A stretch of 64,000 nucleotides of DNA from VBAS01 sp963773465 (GCA_963773465.1 CAVZBF010000001.1:620001-684000), one strand, 5' to 3'; shown: positions 38,239 through 47,518, counted from the stretch's first letter. Translations and numbers: made by a program. The notes: generated by a model from the letters alone, not told the origin.

Positions 38239-39117
38239 TTATTTTTTCATCGAGTCATAAACCGCCTGTACAAAGAAAAATTTATCGAAAACCGCAACGT
38301 ATCCTTTCAGCGGATCCGAATCTGCAATTTGCTGAAGTGTTTTACCCTGCTTAATTCCATCAGCCACCCTGTTACGTACTGTTACCAACATATTTTTATA
38401 ATCGATAAGGTCTTTTTTTGTTGATAGTACACCATGGCCTGGAATAATTTTCGATTGATCATTTGTAACAAGGATCAGCCCTTCGATCGCTGTGATCATT
38501 CCATCAATGCTTCCGCCGGCACCCTGGTCGATAAACGGAAAACCATAGCGTACAAAAACATCACCGCAATGAAAAATGTTTGATTCTTTAAAATGAATAA
38601 TCACATCGCCATCAGTATGTGCATTCTTTGCATAGAACACATGGACAGTTTCTCCATTCATATGAAAAGTTACTGAGTCTGCAAATGTAACTTTGGGCAG
38701 CGCTTCGTATGGTGATGCCTTTTGTGTTTGTTTCATGGCCTCAAAAAAATAATCGGTGGATAATCGTTTCCTGGCATTCTGATGGGCTACAATAATTGCT
38801 CCCTGTCCCCCGAAATTTTCATTGCCTCCTGCATGGTCTCCGTGAAAATGAGTATTGACAACAAACTTCACTGGCTTGCTACTGATCTTTGATAGCGCTG
38901 TTTTAATTTTTTCAGTAAGCGGCGCAAACTGGTCATCGATAATAATGATACCATCATTGCCAATCAATACCCCAATATTCCCGCCTGAGCCTTCAAGCAT
39001 ATAAATAGACGCGGTCAACCTGGTCGTTTTGATTTGGACAGTATCAAAATTTTGACAATAAAGAGCCGTGTGAAAGGTAAAAACGGAAAGTGCAGCAGCT
39101 ACAAGTGTTCTTTTCAT
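38239..39117 (-). CDS. MBL-fold metallo-hydrolase, exported, copy 1
   Basis: This is a metallo-beta-lactamase-fold hydrolase of about 292 residues with a signal peptide (MKRTLVAAALSVFTFHTALY). The zinc motif THFHGDHAGG is complete, followed by ANAH--GD-type HTDGDVIIHF, the metal-bridging Asp/His region IFHCGDVFV, and IIPGHGVL near the C-terminus. The start at 39117 was chosen because the upstream extension lacks family similarity and overlaps the gcvP terminator. A paralogue lies at 46580-47497. True beta-lactamase activity should not be assumed; related enzymes act on varied thioesters, lactones or phosphoesters. Confidence 0.88.
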   Translation of the reverse strand: MKRTLVAAALSVFTFHTALYCQNFDTVQIKTTRLTASIYMLEGSGGNIGVLIGNDGIIIIDDQFAPLTEKIKTALSKISSKPVKFVVNTHFHGDHAGGNENFGGQGAIIVAHQNARKRLSTDYFFEAMKQTQKASPYEALPKVTFADSVTFHMNGETVHVFYAKNAHTDGDVIIHFKESNIFHCGDVFVRYGFPFIDQGAGGSIDGMITAIEGLILVTNDQSKIIPGHGVLSTKKDLIDYKNMLVTVRNRVADGIKQGKTLQQIADSDPLKGYVAVFDKFFFVQAVYDSMKK

Positions 39118-39164
39118 ATACAATAGTTGTGATTGAATAGGATTGATCTCTCTTAGGGAAGGTA

Positions 39165-39192
39165 ATAAAAAAGTCCCGCTTGTGCGAGACTT
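39165..39192 (-). terminator. terminator downstream of gcvP
   Basis: On the minus strand, AAGTCTCGC pairs with GCGGGACTT (one mismatch, 4-base loop) and is followed by TTTTTT. It lies about 60 bases past the gcvP stop and separates it from the MBL gene. Confidence 0.7.
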
Positions 39193-39251
39193 CATCCACC
39201 TTCGCGAAAGCTTCGGTGAACAAGCTATCATCTATCAGTTATTATCTATCA

Positions 39252-42166
39252 TCAGGCTTCTGCTTCCATATAACATTCTATCGGCTCACAAGTGCAAATC
39301 AGATTCCTGTCACCATACGTATTATTTACTCTTGCTACTGATGGCCAGAATTTATTTTGCGTAACATAATACAACGGGAATGCAGCTTGTTGTCTTGTAT
39401 AAGGCATGATTCCATTCATCAGCTGTAACCACAGACTGTGTATGCGGTGCATTTTTCAATGCATTATTTTTTTTATCCGCTTTACCTTCTTCAATAGCTT
39501 TTATTTCTTCGCGGATAGCTAAGCAATGCATCACAAAAACGATCCAGTTCTGCTTTATCTTCACTTTCTGTTGGTTCGATCATAATTGTTCCGGGAACAG
39601 GAAAGCTCATAGTAGGTGCATGAAAACCATAATCCATCAAACGTTTTGCCACATCTTCTGCTTCTATTTCCGCAGATTTTTTAAATGGCCTGCAGGTCAA
39701 CAATAAATTCATGGGCACATTGACCATTATGATTGGTATAAAAATATCATAATTGTCCTTCCAATCTTGCCCGCATATAATTTGCATTCAGAATTGCATA
39801 TTCAGTTGCATGCTTTTACTCCTTCATTGCCCAGCATTCTGATATATCCATAGCTGATAAGCAAAATAGATGCAGAACCATAAGGAGCAGCACTAACAGC
39901 ATTGTGTGCTGATTGCTGTCGTGACTGTCCATTGACATTGTCCATTGACATCTGACATGTCCCGGCAAGATATGTCGCCAAATGTTTCTTCACACAGATC
40001 GGTCCCATGCCCGGGCCGCCACCACCATGTGGAATAGCAAATGTTTTATGCAAATTCAAATGACAAACATCAGCGCCGATCAAACCGGGAGCAGTTAATC
40101 CAACCTGTGCATTCATATTGGCGCCATCCATATATACCTGTCCGCCATGCTGATGAATGATATCTGTAATTTCTTTTACTGTTTCTTCATACACACCATA
40201 GGTACTTGGATAAGTGATCATGATGCCTGCAAGATCGGTTGCATGTTCAGCTGCTTTTGCTTTCAGATCTTCAACATCAATATAGCCATTCTCCAATGCT
40301 TTTACTACCACCACTTTCATTCCCGCCATCACTGCACATGCAGGATTGGTGCCATGTGCAGAAATAGGGATCAGCATCACATTGCGATGATGATCTCCAT
40401 TGGCTTCATGATAATGCTCTGATAGTTAACAAACCTGCATATTCTCCCTGTGCGCCACTGTTGGGTTGCAGGCTGCAGGCATCAAATGCAGTGATTTCAC
40501 AGAGATATTTGCGCAAGTTCATCAATGATTTGCTTGATATCCTTCTGTTTGATCAGCAGGAGCAAAAGGATGTATCTTACTCCAATGCGCCCAGCTTAAC
40601 GGCATCATTTCTGAAGCTGCATTCAATTTCATGGTGCAACTTCCCAGCGAGATCATGGAAGTATTCAAGGAAAGATCTTTGTTCTCCAGTGATTTTATAT
40701 AACGCATCATCTGGCTTTCGCTGTGATGAGTATTGAAAACAGGATGTGTTAAGAAAGCAGATGTTCTTGATAAGTGTCGAAGGAATATGTTCCAGTTCAT
40801 CATCATGATGAATATCAAATGCTACCGGGTCCTTATCATTTTCAAAACAATTGATAAGATCATAAAGATCTTCCGTCAACGTTGTTTCATCCAATGAAAT
40901 ACCGATATGTTTATTATCAATATAACGAAGATTAATCTGCTGTCTTTCTGCTTTTTCTCTGATAGCAGCAATATCATCTGTTTTTACAGTAATGGTATCA
41001 AAGAAATTATCTGATACCAGTTCAAAGCCTCTTTCTTCAATTGCTTCAGCAACAGTTTGTGTAAGCACAGCAATTCGCTTTGCAATATTTTTTAATCCAT
41101 CCGGTCCATGAAACACAGCATACATCGCTGCCATATTTGCCAGCAATGCCTGTGCAGTACAAATATTAGAAGTTGCTTTTTCTCTTTTAATATGTTGTTC
41201 TCTTGTTTGCAATGCCATGCGCAATGCACGGTTACCCTGTGCATCAATACTTACGCCGATGATGCGGCCGGGCATATTTCTTTTAAAATCATCTTTGGCA
41301 GCAAAGAAAGCAGCATGCGGTCCGCCAAAACCAAGCGGCACACCAAAACGTTGTGCAGAACCAACGGCACATCAGCACCCAATTCACCGGGAGGAGTGAG
41401 TAATGTTAAGTGCCAAGCAGATCTGTTGCCATTACAACAAATGCACCGGCTGCATGAACCTTGTTAATAAACTCACGATAATCTTCAATCGAGCCTTTAT
41501 CATTCGGATATTGAACAATGCTCCGAAATAAGTTGAATCAATAGTTGCTTTTTTATAATCACCTTCTACAATTTCAATTCCGATCGGCTTTGCTCTTGTG
41601 TATCAATACATCTTTTGTTTGCGGGAATATTTCTTTGTCAACAAAAAATTTGGGTCGTTCAATATGATCCTGTTTGTTCAGCGTATTGAAGAACATGGTC
41701 ATTGCTTCTGCAGCAGCAGTTGCTTCATCAAGCAAGGATGCATTGGCAATTGGCAATGCGGTAAGATCACTGACCATTGTTTGAAAATTCAACAAGACTT
41801 TCCAGTCGTCCCTGTGAAATTTCTGCCTGGTAAGGTGTGTATTGTGTATACCATCCCGGATTTTCAAAAACATTTCTAAGGATAACAGAAGGAATGATGG
41901 TATCATAATATCCCTGCCCAATATAATTTTTAAAAACTTTATTTTTAAGCGAAATTTCTTTAATATGCTTCAGGTATTCATGTTCACTCATCGCCGCAGG
42001 AAAATTCAATTCATGCTTCATGCGAATGGCGGGCGGAACAGTTTTATTGACTAATGCCGTCAAGATCAGGCTCACCGATCGTTTTCAGCATCTGCTTTGT
42101 TTCATGTTCATTGGGTCCGATATGGCGGGTAATAAATTCGTTGGATTGTTTTTCAAAAAGATTCAT
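39252..42166 (-). pseudogene. gcvP: glycine dehydrogenase (P protein of the glycine cleavage system), about 17 frame breaks
   Basis: This locus encodes the PLP-dependent glycine decarboxylase, which decarboxylates glycine and passes the aminomethyl group to the H protein. Spliced across frames, the sequence runs the full family length of about 955 residues, from MNLFEKQSNEFITRHIGPNE to RNLICTCEPIECYMEAEA. It includes the PLP-lysine region HLNLHKTFAIPHGGGGPGMG and ISAHGTNPACAVMAG. I count about 17 single-base indels, mostly insertions, for example near 42060, 41800, 41590, 41420, 40765, 40525, 40420, 39812, 39742, 39524 and 39405. Deletions appear near 41527, 41366 and 39718. No stop arises except by frame change, and conserved blocks are perfect. 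This argues for assembly error rather than decay, but as written it cannot be translated. Uninterrupted pieces include 40577-41341 and 39802-40380. The gcvT and gcvH genes are not adjacent. Confidence 0.9.
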
Positions 42167-42188
42167 ACTATTCTCAGGAGCTTTTACA

Positions 42189-42267
42189 ATAATCAATAAT
42201 TATTAATGCAGCCAGTAAGTCGGATTTACAAATCCGACCTACTATCATTAATAATTATTGATTATTT
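42189..42267. repeat. long nested hairpin upstream of gcvP
   Basis: A perfect 21-bp inverted pair (42189-42209 with 42247-42267, AATAATCAATAATTATTAATG and its complement, minus one base to read) surrounds a second perfect stem GTCGGATTT/AAATCCGAC (42220-42228 with 42231-42239). It lies in the short divergent gap between gcvP and the Cys-cluster gene. It could be a small dispersed palindromic element or a regulatory structure in the gcvP leader. Confidence 0.7.
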
Positions 42268-42347
42268 AGCGGCTGCAAAGTTAGGGTAGCGTAGTCAGAA
42301 TTCAGATCTTTTGATGAACTGTGGAAAACAGGTTGTTACTTTGTGCT

Positions 42348-42830
42348 ATGGGTGAGGATATTTTGAAAAACTGGGAGAAAAGATCCGCGGATAACCAGAA
42401 AAAATATAAGCAGTTCCTTCACCGGGCTGATAAAAACAAGGTACTGAAAATGTTGCCGGACCTTCATGAAGCAGCATTTTCCAGGATCGATTGTCTGCAG
42501 TGTGCGAATTGCTGTAAAAATTATTCTCCGCGGTTTAAAACACCCGATATAAAAAGGGTCAGCCGGTTGCTCGGTCTGCGTGAATCGGATTTTATTGATA
42601 AATATTTGGTGGTGGATGATGAGGGAGATTTTGTGGTGAACAGAAAACCCTGTCCATTTCTCGGCGCCGATAATTTTTGTACTATTTATGAAGAACGACC
42701 ATCCGATTGCCGGCGCTTTCCTTATACTGATGAAGATGTGATGATAAAAAGAAAAGAACTTACATTGAAAAATTCTGCATTTTGCCCGATCACTTATTAT
42801 GTGCTGGAGAAGCTGATCGAAAAAAAATAA
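42348..42830 (+). CDS. YkgJ-family cysteine cluster protein
   Basis: This is a small protein of about 160 residues with the conserved cysteine cluster of the YkgJ/UPF0153 family. The motifs are DCLQCANCCKNYSP (CxxCxxCC), then CPFLGADNFCTIYEERPSDC followed by RRFPY. The cluster is thought to bind zinc or an iron-sulphur centre; the cellular role is not established. I prefer the ATG at 42348 to a GTG at 42321, since the upstream extension is not family-like. It is divergent from gcvP and convergent with the NTF2-like gene, with only 7 bases between their stops. The frame is intact. Confidence 0.88.
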   Translation: MGEDILKNWEKRSADNQKKYKQFLHRADKNKVLKMLPDLHEAAFSRIDCLQCANCCKNYSPRFKTPDIKRVSRLLGLRESDFIDKYLVVDDEGDFVVNRKPCPFLGADNFCTIYEERPSDCRRFPYTDEDVMIKRKELTLKNSAFCPITYYVLEKLIEKK

Positions 42831-42837
42831 TGAGCCG

Positions 42838-43215
42838 CTATTTAGATTTATTTGCAGGCGTGAGCATAGTTAACACACAGCGCCACGTTCCTTCAGATTT
42901 TATAAAAACACTTGTCGACCATTCATATAAACTAAAATTTTCGTCATTATATGTTCCGGCACTGGTACCACGGCTTACAAGCACTCCTGTATTTCCATAA
43001 ATGCTAACAGTGCATTCATCGGAATCCATCCGGTAATGTGTTAATACTCCCGAAGAAATTAATTGTAAGAAAGATGACCTGGAAGTAATTCCATCCGAGG
43101 CGATAATTACCCAATCATCAGATATGAATTTAGCTATTTCATCGGCATCATTACCAATCATTGCTTCATCCCAATGCTTTGAAAAATCTATTAGTTCCTG
43201 CTTTTCTGATTGCAT
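42838..43215 (-). CDS. nuclear transport factor 2-like (DUF4440/SnoaL-like) protein
   Basis: This is a soluble single-domain protein of about 125 residues with the NTF2-like fold typical of DUF4440: ELIDFSKHWDEAMIGNDADEIAKFISDDWVIIASDG, then GTSAGTYNDENFSLYEWSTSVFIKSEGTWRCVL. No signal peptide is present with the start at 43215; the in-frame extension further upstream overlaps the GH28 gene and is not family-like. Such proteins are small-molecule binders or isomerase-like enzymes, and no substrate can be inferred. The frame is intact. Confidence 0.82.
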   Translation of the reverse strand: MQSEKQELIDFSKHWDEAMIGNDADEIAKFISDDWVIIASDGITSRSSFLQLISSGVLTHYRMDSDECTVSIYGNTGVLVSRGTSAGTYNDENFSLYEWSTSVFIKSEGTWRCVLTMLTPANKSK

Positions 43216-43258
43216 GAGGAATGCTTTATTTTTTTGCAACCTGTTTTCGTTAATACGA

Positions 43259-44725
43259 TCATTTGAAAATGATTGCTGAAGATTTATGCTGGTGCAATGG
43301 TTTCTTCTTATCAGTCTCTTTAATTGTAGTTGATATAAACTCAGCCTGATGTACATCATCCAGTACAATTGCTGTCCGGTAATCTTTTTTGTCGCAGAAC
43401 AGTTTTAGGTTGCTAAACTTTATATCACTTGCATGACGAATATAAATTCCCCATGCCGGCAGTTCACGGAACATAGAAAATTCAGGATATGAAGCTGGTT
43501 TTTCAGGAACACTGTCTAACTCAGTCAATAAAATTTTTGCAAACATGGGGTTGCCTCCTCCCGGGTGTTTTATTTCGATATTATTAAAAGAAACATTCCT
43601 GATAAGGTTTCCGGGCAAACCAGCAATAATTATCGGTGGTGAAATATTCCGAGGCATATCTTCTATTGGTCCTTCATATTCATAACCGGCATCGGGTTTG
43701 GTTGCTGCTATCTCTGCAGATACATTTTTTATCCTGATATTATCCAATCTTCCTTTTTTTCCTTTACGTCGTTCGCCAATGCGCAAAAAAATAGCATGAC
43801 CCGAATTCAAAACATACAGGCTATCCACTTCAACATTTTCAAGAAATCCTCCATCTACTGCTTCCAGGGCAATCGCAGAACGATAAGTGTCAAATACTTT
43901 AATATTGATAAGTTTTATATTTCTGAATCCTCCAAGGGAGGCAGTTCCGAATTTAATAGCATTAGCACTTGATCGGATAGTGCAATTCCTCACGATCACA
44001 TTTTGACAAATAGCCGTTGGATCATGTGATTTCAGGCAAACACCATCATCATCCGCATCAATATAAGAATTGGTGATTGCTACACTATCGCAATCGACAA
44101 TATCAATGCCATCATTGTTCCAGAAAGCACGGCTGTCAACCGTAATACTATCTATATGGAGATTTTTACATTGGTCATAGGTTTGTACCCAGGCCGCAGC
44201 ATTGCGCATGGTCACTCCGCTGATCAAAATATTTTTGCAGGAACGAAAATAGATCAGCATTGGCCTGATCTCCACTTCAGGCCGGTCGTTGCGGAAAGCA
44301 TCTTTGATAAGTCCCTTATGAACAATATCGACAACATTCCTGGCAACCTTCCTGCCTTGCCCATCAATAACCCCTATGCCGGTAATAGCAATATTCTGCT
44401 GATCGTGACATAATATTAATGCGGTAAATCCTTTCCTGTCATAATCCATAGGGTTCAATGCGCCCAGCAATACTGCACCTTCCAACAAATGGAGCGTAAC
44501 ATTTGATTTAAGATGAATAGAGCCGGTGAGAAACCTTCCTACATCGAACACTAATCTGCCGCCGCCCTGCTGATGAATATAATCAATAGCAAATTGTATG
44601 GAACGTGTATTGAGAGTGACTCCATCTGAATAAATTCCAAATAAAGAGACCGGATAATCTTTGGCCGGACTTTGCAAACATTGAAAACAAGTGATGAGGA
44701 CGATAAAATATTTTTTTACAAGCAT
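43259..44725 (-). CDS. glycoside hydrolase family 28 (polygalacturonase-like)
   Basis: This is a pectin-type glycosidase with the right-handed beta-helix fold, about 488 residues, exported by the signal peptide MLVKKYFIVLITCFQCLQSPA. It has the GH28 opening FGIYSDGVTLNTRSIQFAID, the NND/NTD-type motif WNNDGIDIVDC, and the DD motif DADDDGVCLKSH. The usual GHG segment is replaced by IKFGTASLGGFRN and the RIK position is not clear, as in several diverged Bacteroidota GH28 groups that act on substituted pectins or other galacturonosides. The start at 44725 gives a proper signal peptide. No SusCD lies beside it. The family is firm; exact specificity is unknown. Confidence 0.88.
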   Translation of the reverse strand: MLVKKYFIVLITCFQCLQSPAKDYPVSLFGIYSDGVTLNTRSIQFAIDYIHQQGGGRLVFDVGRFLTGSIHLKSNVTLHLLEGAVLLGALNPMDYDRKGFTALILCHDQQNIAITGIGVIDGQGRKVARNVVDIVHKGLIKDAFRNDRPEVEIRPMLIYFRSCKNILISGVTMRNAAAWVQTYDQCKNLHIDSITVDSRAFWNNDGIDIVDCDSVAITNSYIDADDDGVCLKSHDPTAICQNVIVRNCTIRSSANAIKFGTASLGGFRNIKLINIKVFDTYRSAIALEAVDGGFLENVEVDSLYVLNSGHAIFLRIGERRKGKKGRLDNIRIKNVSAEIAATKPDAGYEYEGPIEDMPRNISPPIIIAGLPGNLIRNVSFNNIEIKHPGGGNPMFAKILLTELDSVPEKPASYPEFSMFRELPAWGIYIRHASDIKFSNLKLFCDKKDYRTAIVLDDVHQAEFISTTIKETDKKKPLHQHKSSAIIFK

Positions 44726-44952
44726 AGGCTGGTGTTGGGCTGCGAATACGAATTTATGGAAACTAATTTTGCCGGGCTTGGCTTCTTTTAACCTTATTAT
44801 TACCATAGTAACATAATAATGGAAAATTATTCCAGTGTTATTAGCTTTCTCCGCTGCAAAGAAGTATAAAGTAATAAGGTTTTTTTTGGGGAAGGATGGA
44901 GTTTATTAAGGTAAGGAGGTTTTTTAACTTATTTACTTCCAGAATATATCAT

Positions 44953-45075
44953 TAGTGTCTCACGTTGAAATAAAATTAAACCACGGAGACACGATGACAC
45001 TGAGTTAGACGGAGTATCTCTGTGTTTCTCCGTGAACCCGGTGTTTCTGTGGTTAAAAAACAAACTGAGACACTA
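44953..45075. repeat. MITE-like palindromic element (CACGGAGACAC type)
   Basis: Perfect 10-bp outer ends TAGTGTCTCA/TGAGACACTA (44953-44962, 45066-45075) enclose a second inverted pair AACCAC..GTGGTT and the core words CGGAGACAC and GTGTTTCTCCGTG. The 123-base element fills most of the gene-free gap 44726-45116. It has no coding capacity, as expected of a miniature dispersed repeat. The rest of the gap shows nothing else recognisable. Confidence 0.7.
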
Positions 45076-45116
45076 CCAATGTATCGATCATGGTTTTACT
45101 TTCAAAGTTTGTGTTG

Positions 45117-45523
45117 TTAGGTATTTTTTGAACTGATATCCTCTCCAAAGACGAGTTCATAACCATTATTATCAAGTATTGAAAAATCACGTATCAAATA
45201 TTCTCTGTCTGCAATGGGGGATTTTATGGTCACTTTATCTTTTACTGAGTTCCAAATCTGATCAACCTGGTCTGTAATATGAAAATGTTACCGGTCAATT
45301 GCGGGCTGGAAAAAAACTCTTTTTTGTGGTTCGGATCTTTAAGTTCTTCCGGTTCCCGGGTGGGTAACACGAACATAATATTTACATCGTCTTTTGTCAG
45401 CGAAACAAAATTTGGAAAGTTGCTTTGCGCTTTAAAACCCAGGATTGTTTCATAAAATAAAATCGTTTGTGCAAGATCTTTGGTAAATAAAAGGGGGCTG
45501 AGAAATTTGAGTTTGAAATTCAT
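45117..45523 (-). CDS. VOC/glyoxalase-like protein, one frameshift
   Basis: This is a small vicinal-oxygen-chelate fold protein (glyoxalase/bleomycin-resistance superfamily), about 135 residues when repaired. MNFKLKFLSPLLFTKDLAQTILFYETILGF is the first beta-alpha-beta unit, and KDDVNIMFVLPTREPEEL leads to the second half. The frame stops at 45242, but a shift near 45275 restores TDQVDQIWNSVKDKV, then REYLIRDFSILDNNGYELVF and a stop at 45117, the normal family ending. This shift fits one missing base. Metal ligands cannot be placed with confidence. The reaction is unknown. Confidence 0.8.
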
Positions 45524-45705
45524 GTTGCAAAAATAGTGATTGATATTAATGCGTTGAGCGGGGTCTGCCCTCATCATTTTTTTGTAATTGTAATTTCTTT
45601 CTGGGCAAGACACCTTGCGGGCGGAAAACTTATCATGGTTCTATTGTTGGTAGCCTTGCTCATATTGCCTTCGCCTCAGACAAACAATGGTGTTAAAAAA
45701 CTCAT

Positions 45706-46518
45706 GTTGTGCGCAGTTTTTTAGTCATATAGTTTAAGTTAGCAAATAAATATTTTGCGATAAAGCATTTGATACGCTTTAATCTTTTTGATTCTTCTGA
45801 ATAATTATTGGAATCAACTTTTTCAGAGAATCTTTAGAAAATGAAATGGTATCAGAATCTATTATTTTTGTTAAGTATTTTGCGTATTCTTCTTGATAAG
45901 TCTTGAATACATGTCTTGAACTATGTAAAATCCAATACTCTTTGTGATCATTTCCAAAAACATCAGTGTATCTAATTATAAATGCCGCAGATAAATACAT
46001 ATATAATTTGTGTTTAGAAAGCGTATCCTCCAACCAATCTGCAGTGCTATCATATTTACTCATCAAAGTGCATATTAATCCTTCACTTTCGCCAGTTAGC
46101 GTTCCCCGATTGTCAATGTAATCCGATAAATTAAATTTCTTATAGTTGCCATAATATTTCTCATGTGTATTTAAGCCAAAAATTGAAAAACATGTAAAAT
46201 CCAATAATTTGCCTCCTCTATTGTAGATAGCAATTTCATCAGGCAAACCGCCCTCCTCATTATTAACTAGGTCAATTTCATTGAAAAATTCATTATTTTT
46301 TTTCTGTTTTATTTCTATATATGGTAACTTTTCTTTCTCCATAGTTCTAATCTGTGATTTAGCAATAATATTTGATTGAATCGAGAGAAATATTGCCATG
46401 AATGATAGTGCAGTGGCAACTAAAATTTCAAAAAAAATTTTATTGTGTTCTAACCATTCTTTGAAATCTTGTTTCATATCATGGAAGACTAAGTAGTTTG
46501 TTTTAATTTGCGCACAAC
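45706..46518. repeat. inverted 10-mers GTTGTGCGCA flanking an unknown gene
   Basis: GTTGTGCGCA at 45706-45715 and its complement TGCGCACAAC at 46509-46518 bracket the unknown membrane-protein gene on both sides. The left copy runs into CAG plus a T run, as at 7186-7202. This is consistent with a small cassette-like insertion, but 10 bp is short. Confidence 0.4.
45779..46477 (-). CDS. hypothetical membrane protein (233 aa)
   Basis: I do not recognise a family. From the start at 46477 (MKQDFKEWLEHNK) there is a single membrane helix at about residues 14-37 (FFEILVATALSFMAIFLSI), a short charged segment, and a soluble C-terminal part of about 180 residues rich in aromatic and acidic residues (EEGGLPDEIAIYNRGGKLLDF, FIIRYTDVFGNDHKEYWIL). 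That N-in, one-helix layout with a beta-rich outer part is seen in several uncharacterised accessory proteins. Low GC and inverted 10-mers on either side suggest acquired DNA. The longer frame to 46552 runs into the repeat and was not chosen. Confidence 0.7.
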   Translation of the reverse strand: MKQDFKEWLEHNKIFFEILVATALSFMAIFLSIQSNIIAKSQIRTMEKEKLPYIEIKQKKNNEFFNEIDLVNNEEGGLPDEIAIYNRGGKLLDFTCFSIFGLNTHEKYYGNYKKFNLSDYIDNRGTLTGESEGLICTLMSKYDSTADWLEDTLSKHKLYMYLSAAFIIRYTDVFGNDHKEYWILHSSRHVFKTYQEEYAKYLTKIIDSDTISFSKDSLKKLIPIIIQKNQKD

Positions 46519-46579
46519 GTTTGCATGTACACAAGTCTTGTTCGGAATTCAATTCATTAGCAAAGCAAAACCGAACAGC

Positions 46580-47497
46580 CTACTTCGCCATCAACTCATC
46601 CCACGCTGCACCAAGCGGTCTTGCAATGCCATCACCTTTCCATTCACCCTGGCCGGGAAAAGAAGTTGTTAGTAAAAATCCTTCTTTTGTTTTGCCTGCT
46701 TGTATTTCTCCTTCGGTGAATCTTAATAAAGCATCGAGATAGTCTGCAAATTTTTTAAGGTCATCTGCGTTGCCGACAATGTTGTAACCATCTGCCGCAT
46801 GGCCGAAGATGTAAGTTGTATTACTGTCAAATCTTCTTGTGGCTTTATGCAAAACTCTTATCCAGTTCTTAATGCTTGCGCCGGCACTGCGGTCAACAAA
46901 TGGATGGCGGCGGTTGAACATCAGGTCGCCCATGTGTACAATGTTTGCATTCTCAAAATGAATAAGACTGTCGCCATCAGTATGTGCAGGCCCGAAATAA
47001 TACATGGCGATGCTTTCATTGCCAACGTTTTTTCCCCATTCATAAGAATAAGTTTTATCCGGCAACAATTGCTTGTCTAAATTCTTTTGAGTGATCGCAA
47101 CGCGTTTTTGATTCTTCCTGGAATTTACATGTGCCACTACGTGGTTTACCAAACCTTTGAAAGCAATATTTCCACCTGTATGATCGCCGTGATGATGTGT
47201 GTTGAGAAGATATTTTATTGGAGTGTCCGCTCTTTTTTGGAGCTCACTGATAAAATGCGGCGCTGTATTTGCAAATTGTGAATCCACTACAACAATTCCT
47301 TTATCATCGATCATAAAACCAATGGTACCGCCACTCTCCGTGAACACGCCGATCTTATCTGTCATCATATGAAACATCAACGGCGGCGGGGCTGCTCCAT
47401 TTGGTTTTGTAAATAATGCTGAAAAAATTTTTTGCTGGGCAATAGTGAGTGCACCAAATGTAAGTGCAGTGTTTTGGATGAATGATCTGCGATTCAT
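46580..47497 (-). CDS. MBL-fold metallo-hydrolase, exported, copy 2
   Basis: This is a metallo-beta-lactamase-fold protein of 305 residues with a Tat-like or Sec N-terminus (MNRRSFIQNTALTFGALTIA). It has the complete zinc motif THHHGDHTGG, HTDGDSLIHF, and the metal Asp/His in IVHMGDLMF. The last motif, usually GHG, reads FGHAAD here, keeping the histidine. It is a paralogue of the gene at 38239-39117: both share the AGGSID/AGASIK block after HPFVD or FPFID. It stands alone, downstream of a tandem-repeat region. Substrate unknown; beta-lactam hydrolysis should not be assumed. Confidence 0.88.
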   Translation of the reverse strand: MNRRSFIQNTALTFGALTIAQQKIFSALFTKPNGAAPPPLMFHMMTDKIGVFTESGGTIGFMIDDKGIVVVDSQFANTAPHFISELQKRADTPIKYLLNTHHHGDHTGGNIAFKGLVNHVVAHVNSRKNQKRVAITQKNLDKQLLPDKTYSYEWGKNVGNESIAMYYFGPAHTDGDSLIHFENANIVHMGDLMFNRRHPFVDRSAGASIKNWIRVLHKATRRFDSNTTYIFGHAADGYNIVGNADDLKKFADYLDALLRFTEGEIQAGKTKEGFLLTTSFPGQGEWKGDGIARPLGAAWDELMAK

Positions 47498-47518
47498 GTT
47501 TGTAGTTTTGAGTTTGAT

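Noticed and set aside
42167..42347. Glycine riboswitch in front of gcvP
   Set aside because: Only AT-rich and GTCGGATTT hairpins are present. The tandem aptamer consensus is not seen.
38239..47497. Antibiotic-resistance beta-lactamase
   Set aside because: The two MBL-fold proteins lack features specific to true class B enzymes; the fold alone does not show beta-lactam activity.
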